A stretch of 64,000 bases of DNA from Hybos culiciformis. Its lineage: Eukaryota; Arthropoda; Insecta; Diptera; Hybotidae. The notes beneath the pieces were generated by a model. That model had not been told where the DNA came from. It saw only the letters and a program-made list of their open reading frames with translations, and made no database searches. Position 1 is the stretch's first letter, and each line of letters begins with the position of its first letter. Shown in pieces: positions 53,545 through 64,000 of the stretch. Where the stretch lies: positions 78,627,303 through 78,691,302 of the forward strand of contig OZ023274.1 in assembly GCA_964007475.1 (NCBI GenBank). The letters run 5' to 3'. A program made the position numbers and the translations under genes.

Positions 53545-56500
53545 CTATAATTAAAGAAAAAAAGATTCTTTTTAAACACTTTATTGTTTAAATTAAATTT
53601 GTTTTTTTTAATACTTATTATCATTGTAGCTAGATTTTAATTGGTTTGGTAGCAAAAAATTTTATCAGAAACTGGAATAGGTAAGGGAATAGATCAAATA
53701 TATATATATATATATTTTTTATTTTAATGTCAGTGAAATCAAAGTTGAATTTTGACAATTTTTAATATTTCTTTTATAAAACTTCAGAAAACGACGATCA
53801 TAATTTTTCATTGTTTTCTGGGTGACAAATTTGATATTCTAACTTAATCACAAAAAAGTAAACATCTTTTATATTTGATGCCGTATTCATACACCTCGTA
53901 AGCCCAATAACAAACTTCTTAGATTGATCGCTTAACTTTGTTTTAGTATTTACGATGTAAAATATGTATAATGATGAACAATTTTAATAAATATAAAATT
54001 GCTAAAATAACATTGAGATTATACATTATAGAATATCAGTTAAGTTTGGAAATAATGATTGACTTGAAATTAATCACAAAACTATTTTTCTTTTGAAATA
54101 AGGGTTTCTACAGAATTTCATAAGCAAAATTCAAGGTTTTTTCAAGCAACAGCAGTTTTGAATTTATAATTTTCAAGAAAATTTCCTGATTTACGAATTA
54201 ACAAGGATTTTTCAAAGTATTTTCAAGATTTATAAAATTCAATTGTTTTCATGGGGTTTAAATTTCTGTAGAAATCCTGCTCATTCACTTCACTTTCACT
54301 CAAGTTGAATTATGTATCATAAAAGTTTTTTTTTAATTTTTACCTTATAAGAATTCCAAACCATTGTGTATAGAATAGGGAAATCACCTAACTAAATCTT
54401 TTTTTCTGGAAGACATTTTTGACGCTTTTGAAATATTAAATAAAAACTGAATATTGTCGTGAAATTAACAGTATAATAAGCATGATTTATATCATTTCAA
54501 GTTTTGTTTCAATGCCTTTAATCTTCAATTAAAGTAATTAAAGCTGAAGTAGTAAGAGAAATTATTAATATTATTGAACCTGATTTCTAATGAAATTCTC
54601 CGACATATGTTCATAAATATTTACATTTCAATTCATGTTTTCTTCGTAATGCAATGGATTTAAAATCTTTTTTTTTGTTCTAGCAATAGAAGTTTTCGGA
54701 TTGATTTATTAAGAGTTAACACAAAAAAATGTTCACAAAAAAATTAAAAGAAATTCTAGTTCTAGGTGTAAGGTTACTTTTATCTCCTACATAAAAAAAA
54801 GAACAAGCATTAACTAATTTTGGCAAATTACTACGAAATGTTAAAAAAAGCTATTTAATACAAAATATTCAATAAAAATTCTTTTATATTTTTTTCTATA
54901 GTTTTATAATTTTTTAATATTGGTCTTAACAATGTAAGAAATAAAAAAATATAAAATTCTGAACAGTAATTAAGAATCAAAATAAAAAAATATCAGCGTC
55001 AAAAGCTAAATATTTTTCAAATTTTGATTCTACATCAAATAATATAGCTACTTATAATCTAAGTAATAAATCAATGTTTTTGAAAAAAAAAAAAGAAAAA
55101 AACTTCAATACAAAAATATAAAATTTGTTTCATTATAAAATACATATAAAGGTACAATACATGCTAATTCCTTTTTCCATATTTTTTAAAATAAAAATTA
55201 ATTACATACTCATTACAATTTTATTTACCATCTGTTAAAAATGAAAATTTTCGAATTAAATATACCCCAACCGGCTCTTACTCCAAACCAAAATCATAAT
55301 AACAATTATTTTAATTTTATAAAAGAAAACTCTGCTAATTTCATTCTATGTCCTTTGAAATCAAAAAGATTAATCAATTATACGATTTTGATTGATTTTC
55401 ACTTTTCATTTTACATTGTGTACAATTTTAATAACAATTTTTTAATAATAATTATTTTAATTAATAATATTTATATTAATGAAAAATTTCAGATACCGAA
55501 AAACAAAAGATATTAATCAATTTTTGAATCAAATGTAAATATTATTCCAATCTCTTGGCACACACAATGTCGTATTACACCATTAATTTGTTAACCAAAT
55601 ATTTAAATTTTGTTCTAAAAAGTACAACAGCCTCTAAACCACTTTAAAAAAACTTTTAATTTATACAACTCTGTATTCTTTAAATCCAAAAAAACAAAAT
55701 CATTTATTAATTAAAATTTAAATAGTTAGTTTTCGTAAGATACAGAATTTTTGTCACTTTTCAGCATACAGAATTCTTGTTGGCTAAATTATAAATAAAA
55801 AAAAAACCATAGTAAAAAATTAAAATTATATTTATAATAAAAATAAAATAAATGTAAAACACTATTAATATAAACATACACAAATTTGTAAGTTTGTTAA
55901 TTAAATTTTCTTTTTGATAAAAGTATCAATAAAGGCACTTAATAACTTATATACTTGCTTAAACTTTTATGTCTTGAAATTTTTGAATGTGTAAAAAGTT
56001 TCATGAAATTTGATTTGATTATGCAAAATATATGATTGAATTTACATAAATTAATAAAACCTGAGTTTGGAACGATAATGATCATATATCTTTGAAATCT
56101 AAAATGTAAAATAATAATTGGAAAATCATGAAAAATTATTTATTACGAAGTAATTTAGGATCTTTAAAATTTCCAAACATGAATACTGATTAGATTGTAT
56201 ATTATTTAAAAATATTTGTACATATAACAATAAAAAATTTTAAAAACAAAAATTTCAATCGATACAAATAAATTTCCAAAATTTATTAATATTTAAAATC
56301 AACACAATATCTTTTTAAATCAAATACATACTTAGGAACCTCGGTATTGAAAGCTTTAAATGTGAAAAAATTGTAAACTTTTAATCTAACTCATTTTAAA
56401 TTCTATGAAAGATTCAAATTCATTAAATCGATGAAAAGTTATATAAAACTCAATTTCATAATAAAGGTAGAAAACCATTTCCCAGACTATACAGCAACTT

Positions 56501-59500
56501 TTCAAAATTGTTAGTGGTAAGCCTAAGTGCCTTATATTACACATATTGGATATTTTTTTCGCTGTCAAAACTGAGGTTCGTCATCTGTTTAATGAAATCT
56601 TTTTTCTTTTCTTTTTTTCTACCACTAAGCATTAATTGTGCAATTGCTTTAATTCTATTTTTAAAAAATGCAATAGTTAAAAAAAAAATTAAAATTCTTT
56701 TTTTTTATTATTGTGCAATAAGTTTTTAATTATTTCACAATTAAAGTGCATAATGTAAAAAATTTAGAAAATCATAAATAATAGGTATAATAAAATAGTT
56801 TTATTGAAAAATTAATTATTAGTCAAAATGGTGGATTTTGTATCAAAAGAGAATTCGATTAAATTTGGTTTTTGAACACAATATTTCAAATATAAAATTT
56901 TAAATTTTCTTAATTCGAATTTAAATAATAAAAAAATGTATTTATATCATAATTTATATCATAATAAAAATTAAGCTGAATTTACACTCATCGAGCAAAT
57001 AAAATTTGCTGAAAAAACAGAGAACTCTGACAATTTTCATATGAAAGTCTCATATGTCTGAAAGAGAAAGTAAATAGCATGCTTTTCTCTGAGCATTACA
57101 GGATCTGGAAATTTGGTTACAATATTCAAAATATTGCTATAAAAGCAAAATGCTTCTATAAAAAAATATAGTTTTTCAAATAAATTTTTTAAGTTTTTAC
57201 ACACAACAAATTTCATTTACTCGATTATGTAAATAAGACTTAAACTTACATAAAATGCTTAGGTTTTTTGAAACAAAAATCCTATAAAATTCATTGAAAT
57301 TTTAAATAGATTAAACAACAGACAAATATAACGTATACAGATAAATAAGTTCATACAACTTTTTTGAAAAATTAATTAATTATATTTGATATTGTGTATT
57401 TGTAAAAATATTCTAGAAATTTAAATAAATTACAATCTACATAGTAGTACACCAAGCCTTTTTTTTTTCTGACTTTGTTTCGCGACCAAAATGCATGTTT
57501 TTTTAATTTTTTAAATGAAAAGTTGGTTTAGATGAAGTGTTATCAAAAATAATACACTCGTATAAAATCAATGTATGCATTAAAAAAATACTTATAAAAA
57601 GTGTGGGTGATCATGGTAATCACTGGAGATAAAAGGCAGCTGTCATTTTTCATAGTAAAAAAGTTATATGATCTTATTCGTTTGAATATTATTATATTTG
57701 TCTGAGATTAAACATAACATTGTGCTTTTTGACCAGAGAAGTAATAAAATCTCAATACTTATTTTATATAATTTTTTTTTTAACACAATACCTAAATTAT
57801 AGTTCTTGAATTAATTACTATTATTTCTTAAACAACAATCATATTATTCACGTTATTTATGACGTATGTGTCATTTGGTGAGTTTAAATCATTTTTTTCA
57901 ATTTCAATAATACTCATGGTGGGATTAATAGATGTAACAGTGGTTAATGATGTATCATGATTATTATTTGGTATGCTTTCGGAATTATTCAAAAATTTAT
58001 GTGTTGGTTCTGACTCATCTGAATCTAACCTGTGATTTCCTGGGGTATTCGTATCACCCATTGATTCATATTGAGGAGCCACATGTTGTGATTGAATTCG
58101 ATATTGTGTGCCATCACCCAAACTAAAAACGAAATTTATTTTTTGATTGGAACATTGAGGATGAAAATCAAAACCAACCAAAAAGAAAATAAGTTAATGA
58201 ACTTAATATTCTTTAAAAATTATAAAATTAAATAAATTATATTTATGTGTATATGTGATTACTTTTTTTTTTCAGACTATAAAAATCTTTAACAAAAATT
58301 TAGTCACGTTTATTATTATTCATCCCTTATGTAAAAATCACTTTTATTTTTGTATTGTAGTAGGTAAGTACACAAACTTTTTTGAATTTAATATTATTTT
58401 TCTACGTATTCGAGGCCATAATTATTAAAGAATAACGTATTTGAGGCCATAATTATTAAAGATTTATTACGATATTAAAGTTAGTCAGGTTAAATAAAAT
58501 AAAAAAAAAATAACGACAACTTATTTTTAATAATTTTGAATCTTGTTTCTTTTCTTTCATTTTAATATCAATATAAAGATTTTTATACCCGAAATATGTT
58601 AATAAATGAAAAGTATTGAATTAGTATAATAATATTAATAAAAAAAAAAGAAAAAAAGAAAGAATAATAAAATAAAAAACAAAAAATTGGTAAATAATTT
58701 TAAGACCGCAAGTTAGGAGGCTGCAAGCCACATTTTTTAGTTCACACCACTCTAAAATTAATTATTTTTACAATTTTGTTAGAAGAATTTCAAAACTTAT
58801 AGCTAATACCTGATTACAGTTATCAGGATTTATGTATTTTTAGTACAAAAAATGTTTATGACTTTTTGTTTAATTTTTTTTTTTTAACTTATTATTAAAT
58901 TTTAATTTGCCAAAATTAATGCTTAACAATTCTCTAAATTTAAATGAAAAATCATGCAATGGAATTCATCGAATTGAAGTTAAATAATAAATACTTAAAG
59001 TAAGCAACAAGCGTTTTATTATTATTAAATAATTATTATTATGGAAATTATTTACCTTGAGTGGACTGGAACAAACCAAAGTTTCCAATTATCGCCGAAT
59101 ACTTCTTGAAAGTTTGCCAATTTACCCAAATTAAAACCATTTTTATCAGGACCACCAACGCGAAATATTGGTGCTCGAAAGGCCTCTAAAAAGTTTTAAA
59201 TAAAATATTGAAAAAATCTTAATAAATTTTTTTAACTTTTTCGTGCAAAACAAAAAATAGGGCTCACCTAAAGTCGTTCGATTAAGTAATACCAAATATA
59301 TATGGTAACCAAATAAGCTCACTAAACTGATGGCAAACATCACAGATACAAAAAATAAAAATAAAATGTGAAATCTTCCTGCTCCACCCTGGTTTAATTC
59401 TCCCTAAAAAAAAAAATTTATTGTTGATTTAAATGGTAAATATTTATTTTAGATTTTGTTTAATGAATCAATAAACCTTCTCAAAATTTTATGAGTTAAC

Positions 59501-62072
59501 ATAATATTTATACTCCAAGGCTAGTAACTTTACCGGAGAAAAAGTCTGTTGATTTCAGACCTTTACTTTTTATGTGGTTATTTTCCGCCTTTCAAGCTTA
59601 TTATTATTATTGAATTATGAATTTTTTAGTTGTTTATTATTTCTGACCGAAAAAAAAGTAAAATTCAAATTTTCTTTTAATTGAAAAACTTACCTGCCAA
59701 AATTCTATAAAATAATTCAATGAAGTTAATGCTATGTAGACGCAATATAAAAGTGCATATCCTAAGAATAAAATAAAATATTTATAATTCGCAAAGTTAA
59801 CGCAGTTGTTAACCCTGAAAAAGTGAAAAGAAATTTAGAACAATTTTGGTAAATTTTACAAAAATTTAAATAATTTTACCATGGACAATGATGATCCATT
59901 TTTAAAACACAACAATTGCATACGCTGCAGTGATGTGCTCGATCAGGTTTTATAATTAGGCATTTATCACAAAACCTTACAGCTCCGTGAATAGTTCTGT
60001 TGAAAAAAATAATGAACAAAATACAATTTTTTATTGCTTGGTTTTTTTTTTGCTTAAAGCAATTCACCTATTACTAACTGGTAAATCTCTTGCAAAATAA
60101 TCTAAAATACGTTTCTGTTGATCTTGCGATTCCGCATGCACTAATTTGTCATGCTCTGATTGTGGTATACGCCACTAAAATTTATTTAAAAAAAATATTC
60201 TTAATTTATTATTTATACATTATAAATAAATCTCTTTAAAAATAATAATTTTAGCAGGAGCTCAACTCTTAACAATTGTGGAATAAAGCTTCTAAATACA
60301 ATATGTATTAATAAAAAATATAATAATAATGATGAACACTTCAAATAGGTATAGACAAATTTAAATATGAAATAAAAATTAATGTCACAATTTCGATAAT
60401 GCATTCATACGAATTATCAAACTTTGTAATATTACTTCTCAAAAAATTTGAATGTAATTTTATTTAGCGATAAATTATCACCGATTATTTTACTAAAAAA
60501 AAAATTGTGAATTAATTTTTCCTTCAATAGATTCTTAATTTAAATTATTTGAATTTACCTTTGGTGGTACAGTTCCAACTGGTGTTAATACAGTTTTAAA
60601 ATATGACCATATAAATAAAGAACTCACTACATGATAAAAAAGTATGAAAACTATTTTTAGGAAAATACTATCAACCGTAACTGAAATAAAAACAAGAAAT
60701 GAAAAAGAAAAAATTTCATTAATATTTACAATAAAAAATAATAAAATAGAATCGCGACATACTCAGGCGAAAAATGGATGATAGGTAAACGGTAAGTAGA
60801 TTATTAAATATATCAATTTGATTTATTTTATTGTCGTCTATTACTGAATATAATATCTTAGCATTTATTGGTGTAAATAGAAAGATTTGAACAAAATAGA
60901 TTGACCTCAAGATTAACACTTTCAAACTGGCATGTACCATTGATGACTCTCATGTACATTTTTCATCTATCGGCTAGTCTAGTACCACCGGTGGCTCACA
61001 TTAGAATCCTTGTGAATCAGTTAGGGGAATATATTAAAACGGATAAATACCTTATAGTTAAATATTTTTTTATGTTTCTATAAACTTTAAATATGTACAT
61101 TTTTGTTTATGACGGCGCCGGTTTGAAAGTGTTGAAGTAATAATATTTCCATGCTTAAAGTAAAATTTTCTAGAACGACGAAACTTTGTTTGATAAATTC
61201 GCAAAAAAAAAAATAGAAGGAAATAGGTACCTACTTCCTAGGTACTTTTTTAAATCATATTTATATACCTATATAGATTCGTCTCAAACAAGACTTCAGT
61301 GAATATAACTAATTGAAAATCGTACATAGTATTTGGTTCCTTTTTGATCTTTTAAATTTTGCAAGGGCATACCTAGAATACAAGTTTTTGATTAGATTAG
61401 CGATTAGCAATCAGGCGAACAATAAAATAGATATAAGTATAATGTCACATTTTCGAAATTAATTTAAGAAATTTAAGGCTAAAGTTTGAAGAGTAAAAAC
61501 CGTCATTGAATTCTTGCTAAAAGTCAATGAATAATGTTATCAAATTCAACTACTCTAATTTATCGTAATCTTAACTTCCTGTCATTCGAAATTTTTAATT
61601 TTTGTTGTTGGGACAAAAATTTTCTAATTTTATTTTTATCAATGATTTTTATCAGACCACATGTAAATTCACTATTTTTGTGAATTGTGATATATTATAT
61701 ACATATTACATAGTTATTTAGATCGTTGTATGATCCAAAATAAAATATAATTTTTTGTTTTTATTTTCTTAAAAATTATAAATTTCATTCACGTAACTTA
61801 CATAGACATAATTGAACTGTGTAAGCATAATATGACCACGAAATGATAGCTAAAAATAAATTTAAAAATAAAAAAAATAAATAAATAAATAAACAACTTT
61901 TTTTTTTTTTTAATTAATTAATTAATTAATTAAACAGAAAAAAAAAAAGGGTAGGTTAATTAATAATTATTATGGTGGTCGCACCTAAAATAAATAAAAC
62001 TGGAATCCATTTAAAGAATTTAATACAGCAAGCAAGATGACAACCCGATTTTTGTCTATCATTTCTCATCAT
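53391..62072 (-). CDS. DHHC palmitoyltransferase, ZDHHC2/15/20 type
   Basis: Exons in transcript order: 62072-61985, 61849-61802, 60680-60559, 60174-60068, 59996-59880, 59814-59694, 59403-59268, 59185-59056, then either 58122-57828 (387 residues) or 53544-53391 (340 residues). All junctions are in frame. The start is the first of two adjacent ATGs (MMRNDRQK). TM1 includes [19 protein letters not shown] and TM2 is around 51-75. The zinc-binding cysteine-rich domain runs from about 129 to 168 (RFCDKC...HHCSVC...DHHCPW), with DHHC at 156-159; Cys159 is the acyl-accepting nucleophile. TM3 is about 172-198 and TM4 about 212-240. A TTLE (TTxE) motif at 244-247 and the aromatic [10 protein letters not shown] segment follow. 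It transfers palmitate to cysteines of target proteins at Golgi, endosomal or plasma membranes. The domain order matches ZDHHC2/15/20. One oddity is NNCVNF where NNCVGF is usual. Confidence 0.93.
54101..54278. mobile_element. MITE-like element with TTTTCAAG-rich interior
   Basis: The left end AGGGTTTCTACAGAATTT is the inverse of AAATTTCTGTAGAAATCCT at the right end. In between, TTTTCAAG and its variants recur about five times. Short elements with AGGR-starting ends and an internal TTTTCAAG repeat resemble non-autonomous hAT relatives. I could not identify an 8-bp target duplication with confidence. Confidence 0.5.
56980..57234. mobile_element. MITE-like element with about 31-bp terminal inverted repeats
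   Basis: The left end (ATTTACACTCATCGAG, then AAAATTTGCTG) matches, about three positions in four, the reverse complement of the right end (ATTTACATAATCGAG, then GAAATTTGTTG). It is 255 bp, non-coding, inside the long alternative intron of the palmitoyltransferase. Its family is not clear. Confidence 0.55.
57828..58122 (-). CDS. Palmitoyltransferase alternative last exon 1 (proximal, long tail)
   Basis: The acceptor at 58123-58124 joins to the AG left over from exon 8 to make a serine, then [12 protein letters not shown] and 85 more residues to a TAA at 57828. The tail is rich in Ser, Thr and Asn. It has no dileucine signal of the type seen in the other exon and ends MIVV, a hydrophobic terminus that could suit a class II PDZ domain. 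It shares only the GDG core with the other last exon, so the two are alternatives, not successive exons. Confidence 0.85.
58404..58465. repeat. Two-copy 31-bp tandem repeat
   Basis: ACGTATTCGAGGCCATAATT at 58404 recurs at 58435 with one change (ACGTATTTGAGG). It lies in the intron between exon 8 and the proximal last exon of the palmitoyltransferase. Confidence 0.85.
61911..61933. repeat. (TTAA)n microsatellite
   Basis: TTAA/ATTA tetranucleotide run next to an (AAAT)n run at about 61875-61893, inside intron 1 of the palmitoyltransferase. Confidence 0.85.
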
Positions 62073-62297
62073 TTTATTATTATTGCTTTTAATTTAATTT
62101 TTTTTTTAATTTTTATTAATTTTTTTTTATTCCGAATTATTAAAATTTTTAGTGATTTTAAATTAAATTTTAAGGAATTTATATTTCATATTTATTCTAT
62201 TTTACTTTATTATTTTTTTCTTCTTAAAAAAATATTAAATTTAAATCCTCCTTTTTCCCAAGCAGAGCAGCAGCAGAAGTTTCCCACTGTCATTATT

Positions 62298-62314
62298 GAC
62301 GTTACGATGACGTT
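62298..62314. promoter_or_regulatory. Pair of TGACGT (CRE-like) sites
   Basis: TGACGTTA at 62298 and again at 62309, 11 bases apart, about one helical turn. They lie about 230 bases upstream of the palmitoyltransferase start codon. TGACGT is the half-site core of CREB/ATF binding sites. Regulation through it is inference. Confidence 0.3.
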
Positions 62315-62983
62315 ATTTCATTAGTAAGCCTCAAAAAAGGAACTACAAATGCAGTTCTGCGGCATATGATTTTACAGCGTGTGGTTATTAATACTAGGTG
62401 CGATAGAAAAGCTTATTGTACAATTATATGTTGTTTTAAATTTCAGCTACACACAATCATAATTAAATATTTATTTGGACAATTTCTAGGGGAACTGGGG
62501 GTTATTATTATCTTAAAAATCATATACATATTAAACTACATATATATGTCTAGTCATGGTGTAGTGGTATTGCCCTTATTTATGGCATGTTCGGACTGGA
62601 AATTGTGTTGATTTTTCAGTTTGTTCATTTGAATTAAGTGATTGTAAAACACAGAAATAGACATAATATGAAAGAAAAGTTATTCATGTAGAAAAAAGAA
62701 TGACTCAAAATTCGCCAATAAAAACAATCACTAAATTGATAAATAATCTTGGCTTAATTTATTAAGAAACTGCACAAATAACGACCGTCTTACCATCCAA
62801 TCAGCACCGACATAAATTTCCAGTCCTCTACAAAATTTGATTTTCAAATAAAAATAAAAAGTGAATGATATTAATGGTAAACACCATCCAGCGTTATGTT
62901 TAAGAATGAATCCATCCTATGGTTATTCATAATAATAATACATAAATTATTAAATTCGAATTTTTGTATTTTATTAAACTTCC

Positions 62984-62989
62984 TTTATT
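62984..62989 (-). terminator. Poly(A) signal of DDX1 (candidate)
   Basis: TTTATT on the + strand is AATAAA on the minus strand, about 120 bases after the DDX1 stop codon. Other copies lie nearer the stop, so the choice is uncertain. Confidence 0.3.
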
Positions 62990-63108
62990 ATTATGAAATA
63001 TAAACATTCGTTTTATAATTTATATAGAATATTATTTATTTTTAAATAGATAAAAATGTAATTAGGTAGAGTCTATTCATAATTTTTAAGTGATTTATTA
63101 GTTTTTTT

Positions 63109-64000
63109 TTAAAACTTCAACCGTTTCAGGAAAAGTGATTGAGCATTCAATTCAAGATCGGTTAATTTTCTTACAGCTGGCAAAAGCTGATCAACATGGT
63201 CTTTGTATCCCGAACCAGCATTTTTCGTTTTTTCACCATAAACTACTTTTCCATCAAAATCGTTTACCGGGACTTTCATATCTTTGTCGACCTGAGTAAT
63301 TGTAACATTTAAATGATCTTCAATTTCAGCCAAATACTAAAATATAAATAAACGTTAATACAAAAATTCAAAAAAGCAAGAATGAATATGATATACATTT
63401 TTCTCATTATACCAAATACAACATCCCTTCGGTTGATCAGTAGTCAAATGTGTATTCCAACAATTTCGACCTCGGGATGAACACCACTCACCGTGATACC
63501 ACACCTTTTCTGGAACTGTTGAAACCAAGCTTATTGCGAGTCCCATACGCTCTGCGCGTCCAACACGACCAATTCGGTGTACATAATTCGATTTTTCGTC
63601 GGGCAATGTTACGTTTATCATATATGGTAAACCAGTTATATCTATTCCTCTGGCAGCAACATCAGTACAAATCAAAAATTTCACATCCTTTTTTTTAAAT
63701 TTCTCTAAATTTGCTTTACGTTCATTAGGCTTTCTATCGCCGTGTAAACATACGCAAGAATATTTATTGCCACCTCTTTTAATCATATAACGCTCCAAAT
63801 TATCACAATCTAGTTTGGTACGACAGAAAATGATAGCACGATCCATTTGGTGTTCATCAATCGCCTGAATGCAGTAATCACCTTTCAGCATTTTGACAGC
63901 TTCAGAAAATGTTTCTGGGGTATGCAAATTTGGTCGAACATCATCTTTATTGTGTACGCCATCTGTTACTACATGCTGGCGCATATTGCTCCATGTTTGA
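63109..64000 (-). CDS. Ddx1: ATP-dependent RNA helicase DDX1, C-terminal part (5' end beyond window)
   Basis: Two exons are visible: one from the right edge down to 63397, then 63336-63109 ending TAA (phase-0 junction, intron 63337-63396). Together they give about 276 residues. DEAD-box helicase domain 2 motifs appear in order: [31 protein letters not shown] (motif V) and [13 protein letters not shown] (motif VI). After them come VWYH, CSSRG and the DDX1-specific C-terminal segment ([26 protein letters not shown]). These match human DDX1 closely in order and spacing. DDX1 acts in tRNA ligase complexes, RNA 3'-end and double-strand-break processing, and RNA granules. The N-terminal DEAD and SPRY parts lie off the right edge. 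Nothing suggests damage. Confidence 0.95.

Larger units (their letters stand above)
53545..57827. other. Intron/3' UTR tract between the two alternative last exons
   Basis: It contains the 3' UTR of the proximal isoform and intronic sequence of the distal isoform. No further exon is supported. Two MITE-like elements (54101 and 56980) sit inside it. Confidence 0.5.
62073..63108. other. Promoter/5' UTR of the palmitoyltransferase and 3' flank of DDX1
   Basis: Both neighbours are on the minus strand, so this 1.0-kb interval must hold the DDX1 poly(A) site on its right and the palmitoyltransferase promoter on its left. The stretch 62255-62430 is clearly less A+T-rich than its surroundings, as a promoter would be. 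Open frames here are not coding-like. Confidence 0.5.

Noticed and set aside
62557..62597. tRNA-like or SINE-like A box (TGGTGTAGTGG) and B-box-like GTTCGGACT
   Set aside because: The A box fits the consensus, but the B box deviates and the spacing (32 bases) is short. No cloverleaf stems or SINE tail could be drawn.
63450..63698. 82-codon + strand open frame
   Set aside because: It is the antisense shadow of the conserved DDX1 helicase exon.

Overview
This window looks like nuclear DNA of an insect. It is extremely A+T-rich (roughly four-fifths by eye). Its genes are split into short exons with GT-AG introns, separated by long tracts of poly(A)/poly(T) and decayed foldback elements, and no bacterial-type operon is visible. 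The tetraspanins have the N-terminus and exon plan of the insect Tsp42E cluster. A ZDHHC2/15/20-type palmitoyltransferase and the helicase DDX1 follow. I cannot place the species.

Layout. (1) 305-1988, + strand: the 3' part of one tetraspanin whose first exon lies off the left edge; it has a long cytosolic tail and two possible C-termini. (2) 1989-18910: a desert holding a Harbinger-like MITE, a 163-bp foldback, a 31-bp minisatellite and a pair of related 50-bp segments. (3) 18911-18970: a single 20-codon tetraspanin first exon with a strong donor. (4) 18971-41096: 22 kb with no recognisable gene. (5) 41097-51428: four intact tetraspanin 'bodies' (A-D), each with exons 2-5 and a phase-0 first acceptor. 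I find no tetraspanin-like first exon in front of B, C or D. (6) 53391-62072, - strand: a complete DHHC palmitoyltransferase with eight common exons and two alternative last exons, both joining at a GDG motif. (7) 63109-64000, - strand: the C-terminal part of DDX1, running off the right edge.

Most interesting reading. The exon at 18911 completes the first transmembrane helix of all four downstream bodies. It ends on a codon boundary, and all four bodies begin on one. The simplest explanation is one N-terminal exon and one promoter feeding four mutually exclusive tetraspanin bodies by alternative (or trans-) splicing, rather than four independent genes. The palmitoyltransferase next door shows a smaller version of the same idea at its 3' end. 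Tetraspanins are commonly palmitoylated on juxtamembrane cysteines by DHHC enzymes, so the proximity is suggestive, but nothing here shows that this enzyme acts on these tetraspanins. All exon calls come from reading splice signals, frame and protein similarity by eye; no search or transcript data were available.
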